A DNA stretch of 64,000 bases from UJ101 sp047975265 (GTDB lineage Bacteria > Bacteroidota > Bacteroidia > Flavobacteriales > UJ101): assembly GCA_047975265.1 (NCBI GenBank), contig JBKEDE010000014.1:1-64000 (forward strand), given 5' to 3'. Below the pieces are notes generated by a model. The model did no database searches. It saw only the letters and a list, made by a program, of their open reading frames with translations, and was not told the origin of the DNA. A program made the translations under genes and the position numbers. The number at the start of each line of letters is the position of its first letter. Within the stretch, counting starts at the first letter, position 1. Below are positions 59,059 through 64,000 of the stretch, piece by piece.

Positions 59059-59994
59059 TTTTAGATCATCTCGTATGGAGTCATTACGTAAATGCCGAGT
59101 AATATAAAAAGTAGCGTTTAACTCAAAACCGGTTATGATAATAATGACATTGATATAAATCCAAAGCATTAAGACCAAAATAGTCCCCAATGAATTATAA
59201 AGGGTTTTGTATTGTGCAAAATATTTGAGATAAATACCAAATCCCCAAAAAGTTAAAATAAAAAATAATGTAACGAAAATGGATCCGGGTAATATTTCTT
59301 TAAAAGAGAATTTGGTTTTAGGACCGTATTTATACAATAAAGAAACATTTAAAAAGAAAGTTGCAGTAGTCAGACTTCCGGCTAATCCGCCTGAAATCAG
59401 GTCAGAATAATCCGAAACGTAAAGCATTTGTTTTTCTTCAATATATCGGCTCAAAGGAGAAGCGTAATAAATAATAAAAAGCATTAAAATAAAAAACAAA
59501 GTAAATGTAATAGTTAAAAGCAAAGCAACACAGTATTGTTCTACAAAGTGCCTTTTTTTCAGTTTGTGGTAGGTCAAATTAAAGCCACTGATTAAAGCAT
59601 TAATTCCGTTGGTAGTAAAAAGAATGGAAAGCAAAAAACCGGTACTGAGAATAGTAAAATTTTTTCCTCCTACAATACTTTCAAGCGAAGTACTCAAATT
59701 ATACGAATTACCGGGAAAAAGACGGGTTAATATAGTTTCTTCAAAAACACGCTGCAAATCATCTGACAATTCAAATTGAAGAAGTAAAGAAAAAAGAAAA
59801 ATAACAAACGGAAATAAACTCATAAACAAACTGTAAGAAACAGCTGCTGCACGAGACCCTATAAATCCGTTTAGCAAACCTTCCATGAAAATTTTTAATA
59901 AGTCAAATAATCCCAATCCATTTAAACCGGGAATTTTAATGTAATTTAACACTTTCTTTAAAAAAAGAAGAAATTTTCTTTTCAATCGTTTCAT
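59053..59994 (-). CDS. YihY/BrkB-family membrane protein
   Basis: A 313-residue protein with six helices and a positive N-terminus (LKRKFLLFLKKVLNYIK). Family features: GFIGSRAAAVSYSLFMSLFPFV, the LSTGFLLSILFTTNGINALI segment and LYNSLGTILVLMLWIYINV. YihY-type proteins were wrongly called RNase BN; their transport role is unclear. Convergent with the ion channel gene. Confidence 0.9.
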   Translation of the reverse strand: MKRLKRKFLLFLKKVLNYIKIPGLNGLGLFDLLKIFMEGLLNGFIGSRAAAVSYSLFMSLFPFVIFLFSLLLQFELSDDLQRVFEETILTRLFPGNSYNLSTSLESIVGGKNFTILSTGFLLSILFTTNGINALISGFNLTYHKLKKRHFVEQYCVALLLTITFTLFFILMLFIIYYASPLSRYIEEKQMLYVSDYSDLISGGLAGSLTTATFFLNVSLLYKYGPKTKFSFKEILPGSIFVTLFFILTFWGFGIYLKYFAQYKTLYNSLGTILVLMLWIYINVIIIITGFELNATFYITRHLRNDSIRDDLKL

Positions 59995-60011
59995 TTACTT
60001 TTTGTATAAGG

Positions 60012-60042
60012 TTGCATTTCCTCACAAAGTTGCATATTTTTG
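60012..60042 (+). promoter_or_regulatory. Complete promoter TTG-N20-TATTTTTG
   Basis: -33 TTG at 60012-60014 and -7 TATTTTTG at 60035-60042 lie 20 bp before the rlmH ATG. It likely drives rlmH, the CPBP gene and rdgB. Confidence 0.6.
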
Positions 60043-60061
60043 CTGATAATATAAAATAGTT

Positions 60062-60535
60062 ATGAAAATTCGGTTGATTTCAATTGGTAAAACAGATGAA
60101 ACAGAAATACAAAATTTGATTGAAAAATATGAACAACGATTAAAATACTATATTTCCTTTGAATTTGAGGTAATTCCTGATATAAAAAACAGAAAAAAAT
60201 TATCAATTGAGCAACAAAAAATAACGGAAGGGAAATTGATTATGGAAAAACTTTCTAAATCAGAGATAACCATTTTATTGGATGAAAAAGGAACGCAGTT
60301 CACTTCGGTTCATTTTGCAGATGAACTTCAAAAGCTGTTTAATTCAGGAGTGAAAAAAGTGAATTTTATTATTGGAGGTCCTTATGGCTTTTCAAAAGAA
60401 GTTTATAATTTTGCTAATCAAAAAATTGCTCTTTCAACCATGACTTTTTCACACCAAATGGTTCGTGCTTTTTTTATGGAACAATTGTATCGGGCTATGA
60501 CCATTATAAAAAACGAAAATTATCATCATGAATAA
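60062..60535 (+). CDS. rlmH: 23S rRNA pseudouridine1915 N3-methyltransferase RlmH
   Basis: A 157-residue SPOUT methyltransferase modifying helix 69 of 23S rRNA. The SAM-binding knot is IIGGPYGFSKEVYNFA, followed by KIALSTMTFSHQMVRAFFME and the C-terminal AMTIIKNENYHHE. Full length. It overlaps the next gene by 8 bases. Confidence 0.96.
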   Translation: MKIRLISIGKTDETEIQNLIEKYEQRLKYYISFEFEVIPDIKNRKKLSIEQQKITEGKLIMEKLSKSEITILLDEKGTQFTSVHFADELQKLFNSGVKKVNFIIGGPYGFSKEVYNFANQKIALSTMTFSHQMVRAFFMEQLYRAMTIIKNENYHHE

Positions 60536-61376
60536 TCATTTAGAAGAATTTGAACAAGAAGAAAAACTCTTTAAATTAACCTACCTTAAAGCAGTTTGTT
60601 ACATCGGTATTTTTATTTTAGGGATTATTCCGGCAGTTATAATACGAAAGGGAGTTCTATTTTCTCATTTGGAAAAAGATACAGAAAAAATAATTTTGAT
60701 TATAGTAAATATCATTCCATTTATAATTACAATACTGACAGCTTACTGGTGGAGTAAAAGCAATAAAGAACCTTTTAGATTTAATTTAACATTATCGTGG
60801 AAATTAATTCCTGTTATTTTCTTTTTAATGATAAATGTTATGATGTTAAGTAGCTATACAACAACGTTTATTCCGCATGATTCGGGAAGATTAAAAGAAT
60901 TATACGATGTTTTTGAAACAGCCTTTAAAGAATTAATGAATCCTAAATGGGCTTTGATTGTATCAACATGTGTTTTTGCACCGATTTTTGAAGAGGTTTT
61001 ATTTCGAGGCATTTTATTAAAAGGATTGATTAATGCCAGCAAAAATGAAACTCAGGTTTGGGCAGCTATTTTTGCCACTTCATTTGTATTCGGATTGATT
61101 CATGGAAATCCATGGCAATTTGCAGCAGCAATAATTGCAGGAGTAGCCTTAGGCTATGTATATTACAGAACAAAATCTTTAGGAAATGTTATTTTTATGC
61201 ATGCTTTAAATAACGGAATCTCAGTTTATATTTTATTAGAATACGAAGAAATGGAGCCTGTCTATTTATCAGAATATCCTGAAGCATATAACCTGTTATT
61301 TTTATTAGGCTATATAATTTTCATGTACCTGATTTACTTTTTTACAAAAAATAATACAAGTCGTTCAATATTGTAA
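60528..61376 (+). CDS. CPBP-family intramembrane glutamic endopeptidase
   Basis: A 282-residue polytopic protein with the CPBP/ABI (Rce1-like) motifs: APIFEEVLFRGILLKGL (EExxxR), FVFGLIHGN (FxxxH) and FMHALNNGISVY (HxxxN). About seven helices. Substrate unknown. It is translationally coupled to rlmH and 4 bp before rdgB. Confidence 0.9.
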   Translation: MNNHLEEFEQEEKLFKLTYLKAVCYIGIFILGIIPAVIIRKGVLFSHLEKDTEKIILIIVNIIPFIITILTAYWWSKSNKEPFRFNLTLSWKLIPVIFFLMINVMMLSSYTTTFIPHDSGRLKELYDVFETAFKELMNPKWALIVSTCVFAPIFEEVLFRGILLKGLINASKNETQVWAAIFATSFVFGLIHGNPWQFAAAIIAGVALGYVYYRTKSLGNVIFMHALNNGISVYILLEYEEMEPVYLSEYPEAYNLLFLLGYIIFMYLIYFFTKNNTSRSIL

Positions 61377-61380
61377 GTGT

Positions 61381-61962
61381 ATGAAAAAAATAGTTTTAGC
61401 AAGTAATAACACACATAAAATAAAAGAAATTCAACAGGTTTTAAAAGAAGTAAGAATCATAACGTTACAAGAAGCCGGATTCACAGAAGAAATTGAAGAA
61501 ACAGCAGAAACTTTTGAAGACAATGCTATGCTAAAAGCTGTAACCGTTTTTGATAAAATACAAATACCGACTTTGGCAGATGATTCAGGCTTAGAGGTTG
61601 AGGCTTTAAACGGAGCTCCCGGTGTTTTATCAAAACGGTATTCTAATTCAAATACAGATGAAGATAATATGGTTAAATTATTACATGAATTAGAAGAAGT
61701 GCAAAACCGAAGCGCTCGATTTAGATCCGTATTATGCTTTTTTGACGGAAAAAAGAAACATTATTTTGAAGGTGTTGTAAAAGGAATAATTACTCATAAA
61801 AAAAGGGGATATCAAGGGTTTGGATACGACCCTGTTTTTGTTCCGGAAGGTTACGAAAAAACCTTTGCTGAGTTGGGAGATAAAGTTAAAAATCACATAA
61901 GTCATCGAGCTTTAGCAGTCCAAAAGTTTGCAACGTTTTATAAATCAATATTTTTTATATAA
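61381..61962 (+). CDS. rdgB: RdgB/HAM1 nucleotide pyrophosphatase
   Basis: A 193-residue cytosolic enzyme removing ITP, dITP and XTP from the pool. KIVLASNNTHKIKEIQ, the metal-site ADDSGLEVEALNGAPGVLS, GYQGFGYDPVFVPEGY and SHRALAVQKF are all present. Its 3' end overlaps the convergent HsdR-N gene by 18 bases. Confidence 0.95.
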   Translation: MKKIVLASNNTHKIKEIQQVLKEVRIITLQEAGFTEEIEETAETFEDNAMLKAVTVFDKIQIPTLADDSGLEVEALNGAPGVLSKRYSNSNTDEDNMVKLLHELEEVQNRSARFRSVLCFFDGKKKHYFEGVVKGIITHKKRGYQGFGYDPVFVPEGYEKTFAELGDKVKNHISHRALAVQKFATFYKSIFFI

Positions 61963-62394
61963 AGGAATTTCTTTTAAAAAATGATACTCCATTTTTTCAT
62001 GATTCATTTTACAACAATAATGATGCAATCCGTTGGTTACAATTAAAATTTTTGCTTTTAAAACCATATTATAACGGGCAATTTGGTCAAAAGTGTCTTG
62101 TGTGATAGTAACAGAAGGTCGTTTACACTCGACAATTAATTCAGGTTGTCCGCATTGGTCATAAATCAAAATATCGGTTCGTTTGATCATTCCATTGATA
62201 TTAACAGGAACTTCAACATTTATTCTTCCTTTTGGAAATTGTTTTTCATGAATTAAAAAGCGAACAAAATGCTGTCGCACCCATTCTTCAGGAGTCAATA
62301 CATAATATTTTTTTCGTATAGAATCAAAGATATATAATTGGTTATCCTTATTTTTGGTGCGGAATTCGTATTTTGGTAAATTAAGAAATTCCAT
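61945..62394 (-). CDS. HsdR N-terminal-like endonuclease-domain protein
   Basis: 149 residues with the pattern of the HsdR_N nuclease domain: RTDILIYDQCGQPELIVECK (Asp and ExK of the PD-(D/E)XK core), TFDQIARYNMVLKAKILIVT. No translocase or methylase is next to it. Orphan versions beside holA and rdgB are common in Bacteroidota, so this is not evidence of a restriction system. Function unknown. Confidence 0.85.
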   Translation of the reverse strand: MEFLNLPKYEFRTKNKDNQLYIFDSIRKKYYVLTPEEWVRQHFVRFLIHEKQFPKGRINVEVPVNINGMIKRTDILIYDQCGQPELIVECKRPSVTITQDTFDQIARYNMVLKAKILIVTNGLHHYCCKMNHEKMEYHFLKEIPLYKKY

Positions 62395-62423
62395 AAAACA
62401 AATATCCGTAAAGTACTCAGATT

Positions 62424-63419
62424 ATGCAAATGGAATCAATTTTAGCAGATATAAAGCAACGAAAATTTTCTCCCGTTTATTTTTTAATGGGAGATGAATC
62501 GTATTTTATCGACCGGATTACCAATGAACTGGAAAAAACGGTTTTGACAGAAGAAGAAAAAGGATTTAACCAAACCATTGTTTATGGAAAAGAAACGACT
62601 ATAGAAGAGATAATTGCTGTTGCAAAACAATTTCCTATGATGTCAGAAAAAACATTGGTCATTGTAAAAGAAGCCCAACATTTATCCCAAACCATAGACA
62701 AGCTTTTGTCTTATATAGAAAACCCCTTGGAAAGCACGATTTTAGTGTTTAATTATAAATACAAAACCTTAGATAAACGCAAAAAAATAACCAAAATATT
62801 AGATCAAAAAGCTATTTTATTCAATAGCAAACGATTGTATGAGAATCAAATACCTGATTGGATTGAACGTTATGTACAAGCAAAGAATCTTCAAATTGAA
62901 ACAAAAGCTAAATTTTTATTGGTAGAATTTCTTGGTACAGATTTGTCTCGAATTGTGAATGAATTAAATAAACTAACCGTTTTGATTTCAGAACGCATCA
63001 CAGTTGAAACTATTGAAAAAAATATTGGAATCAGTAAAGAATATAATAATTTTGAGTTACAAAAAGCATTAGGAACTAAAAATATACTGAAAGCCAATCA
63101 AATCATTCATTATTTTGGGCAGAACCCTAAAGACAACCCCATCGTAGTAACGTTAGGCGTTTTGTACAATTATTTTAGCAACGTAATTGTTTATCACTCT
63201 TTAAATGATAAAAGCAAAGCGAATGTAGCTAAAGAATTAAAAGTAAACCCTTATTTTGTTCAAGATTATCAAGTGGCTGCAACAAATTATCCTTTAAAGA
63301 AGAGTGTGCAGATTATTTCGTATTTGCGTAATGCCGATTTAAAATCTAAAGGACTTGGAGCGAGTAATCTTCCACAATCTGAAATCTTAAAAGAGTTACT
63401 GTTTCAGATTTTGCATTAA
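62424..63419 (+). CDS. holA: DNA polymerase III delta subunit
   Basis: A 331-residue clamp-loader subunit that opens the sliding clamp. The first domain holds FSPVYFLMGDESYFIDRITN and MMSEKTLVIVKEAQHL; the LGTDLSRIVNELNKLTVLIS segment lies before the C-terminal helical collar, ending ELLFQIL. Length and order fit. The divergent gap to the HsdR-N gene is 29 bp. Confidence 0.93.
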   Translation: MQMESILADIKQRKFSPVYFLMGDESYFIDRITNELEKTVLTEEEKGFNQTIVYGKETTIEEIIAVAKQFPMMSEKTLVIVKEAQHLSQTIDKLLSYIENPLESTILVFNYKYKTLDKRKKITKILDQKAILFNSKRLYENQIPDWIERYVQAKNLQIETKAKFLLVEFLGTDLSRIVNELNKLTVLISERITVETIEKNIGISKEYNNFELQKALGTKNILKANQIIHYFGQNPKDNPIVVTLGVLYNYFSNVIVYHSLNDKSKANVAKELKVNPYFVQDYQVAATNYPLKKSVQIISYLRNADLKSKGLGASNLPQSEILKELLFQILH

Positions 63420-63430
63420 ATACAGAAATG

Positions 63431-63474
63431 AAAAGACTGTTCAAAATTAAAATAAATTCAGAACAGTCTTTTTT
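63431..63474. terminator. Bidirectional terminator between holA and aceA
   Basis: AAAAGACTGTTC (63431-63442) pairs perfectly with GAACAGTCTTTT (63461-63472) and T continues. Confidence 0.85.
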
Positions 63475-63507
63475 CGATTTATAAATAAAAAAACTCAGAA
63501 CATCCGT

Positions 63508-64000
63508 TTAAAATTGTGCGGTTTCCGTTGAATCTTTCATGGCTACAGTAGCAGAAGTTCCGCTAGTAACACTGTTTTGAACAGCATCAAAATAAGTAGT
63601 TCCAACAAAAGATTGGTGCTTAACAGCTTTGAATCCATCTTTTTGCAAACTAAATTCACGTTCTTGTAACTCAGAATAACCTGCCATACCTCTTTCTTTG
63701 TAAGATTTAGCTAATTCAAACATACTGGTATTCAAAGCATGGAAACCGGCTAATGTAATGAATTGGAATTTATATCCCATAGCAGCTAATTCTTCTCTAA
63801 AAGTTTCCATTTCTTTAACACTTAGTTTTGCCGCCCAGTTAAATGAAGGAGAGCAGTTATAAGCTAATAATTTACCCGGAAATTTAGCATGGATACCATC
63901 GGCAAATTGTTTTGCTTGAGCTAAATCAGGAGTAGAGGTTTCCATCCAAATCAAATCTGCATAAGGTGCGTACGATAAACCACGGTCAATACCTTGTTCA
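63508..64000 (-). CDS. aceA: Isocitrate lyase, C-terminal part (runs off the window)
   Basis: The last 163 codons of the glyoxylate-shunt enzyme that splits isocitrate into glyoxylate and succinate. Visible: GIDRGLSYAPYADLIWMETS, GKLLAYNCSPSFNWA, ELAAMGYKFQFITLAGFHAL and AVKHQSFVGTTYFDAVQ, ending DSTETAQF. The frame is open to the right edge, so the start and catalytic KKCGH motif lie outside. With sucD it supports growth on acetate or fatty acids. Confidence 0.95.
   Translation of the reverse strand, partial: EQGIDRGLSYAPYADLIWMETSTPDLAQAKQFADGIHAKFPGKLLAYNCSPSFNWAAKLSVKEMETFREELAAMGYKFQFITLAGFHALNTSMFELAKSYKERGMAGYSELQEREFSLQKDGFKAVKHQSFVGTTYFDAVQNSVTSGTSATVAMKDSTETAQF

Noticed and set aside
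61945..62394. Restriction-modification system
   Set aside because: Only an HsdR-N-like domain is present, without methylase, specificity or translocase parts; this orphan is a usual neighbour of holA.
1..64000. CRISPR array, phage, transposase or integrase
   Set aside because: No regularly spaced repeats, no recombinase or transposase reading frame, and no second tRNA or attachment site pair was seen.

Overview
The window is a chromosomal segment of a low-GC, AT-rich member of the Bacteroidota, most likely order Flavobacteriales. Evidence: promoter elements of the TAnnTTTG type with almost no Shine-Dalgarno sequences; a fused LpxC-FabZ; a fused CcoN-CcoO cytochrome cbb3 oxidase; the PorX (receiver plus PglZ) regulator of type IX secretion; CCDC81/SPOR and DUF3109 proteins; and Rhs/YD-repeat debris of Bacteroidota type. 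I cannot name the genus.

Layout. 1-0.9 kb: the 3' end of a frameshifted surface-type protein and a decayed gene end. 1.2-11 kb: housekeeping genes (SLC13 transporter, dgt, DUF3109, MarC, rnpA, bacilliredoxin, family 9 glycosyltransferase, prolyl oligopeptidase, CYTH, 5-formyl-THF cyclo-ligase). 11-12.5 kb: deoC, a possible coupled 33-codon ORF and an Lrp regulator. 12.5-22.1 kb: a complete cbb3 oxidase locus on the minus strand (ccoI, ccoS, ccoNO, ccoQ, ccoP, ccoG, ccoH and a TauE/SafE-like partner) divergent from an Fnr-family regulator. 22.2-23.6 kb: a Spy-like periplasmic protein and an HU/SPOR protein.

23.6-27.4 kb is the accessory island. It is a graveyard of polymorphic-toxin (Rhs) modules: three truncated Rhs core ends, a putative lipoprotein read from a non-ATG start, a frameshifted OmpA-like gene, a RelE-type toxin-antitoxin pair, a frameshifted secreted protein and several orphan C-terminal coding remnants. 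Two roughly 240-bp copies of the Rhs 3' module lie in inverted orientation about 2.35 kb apart. Both carry the same pair of tight hairpins inside the Rhs reading frame, and both overlap the last codons of the gene before them. This is the least ordinary part of the window.

27.4-48 kb: purH-purD, an unusual GH13-like enzyme, pdxH, yqgE, a class IV aminotransferase, uvrC, alanine dehydrogenase, tsaE, porX, an HD phosphohydrolase, and a lipid A/EF-P/succinyl-CoA ligase cluster (lpxD, lpxC-fabZ, lpxA, efp, an lpxD paralogue, sucD). 48-64 kb: tRNA-Pro(UGG), a transaldolase-like aldolase, a TlpA-like lipoprotein, metG, a second Crp/Fnr regulator, a MATE exporter, cysteine desulfurase, ftsE, rpmH (52 codons), a voltage-gated-type K+ channel, YihY, rlmH, a CPBP protease, rdgB, an orphan HsdR-N protein, holA, and the C-terminal part of isocitrate lyase running off the right edge.

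As a whole the segment describes an aerobic or microaerobic respirer: high-affinity cbb3 oxidase with its copper ATPase and Fnr-type regulator, a TCA-cycle enzyme and the glyoxylate shunt. It has a lipid A outer membrane and type IX secretion control.
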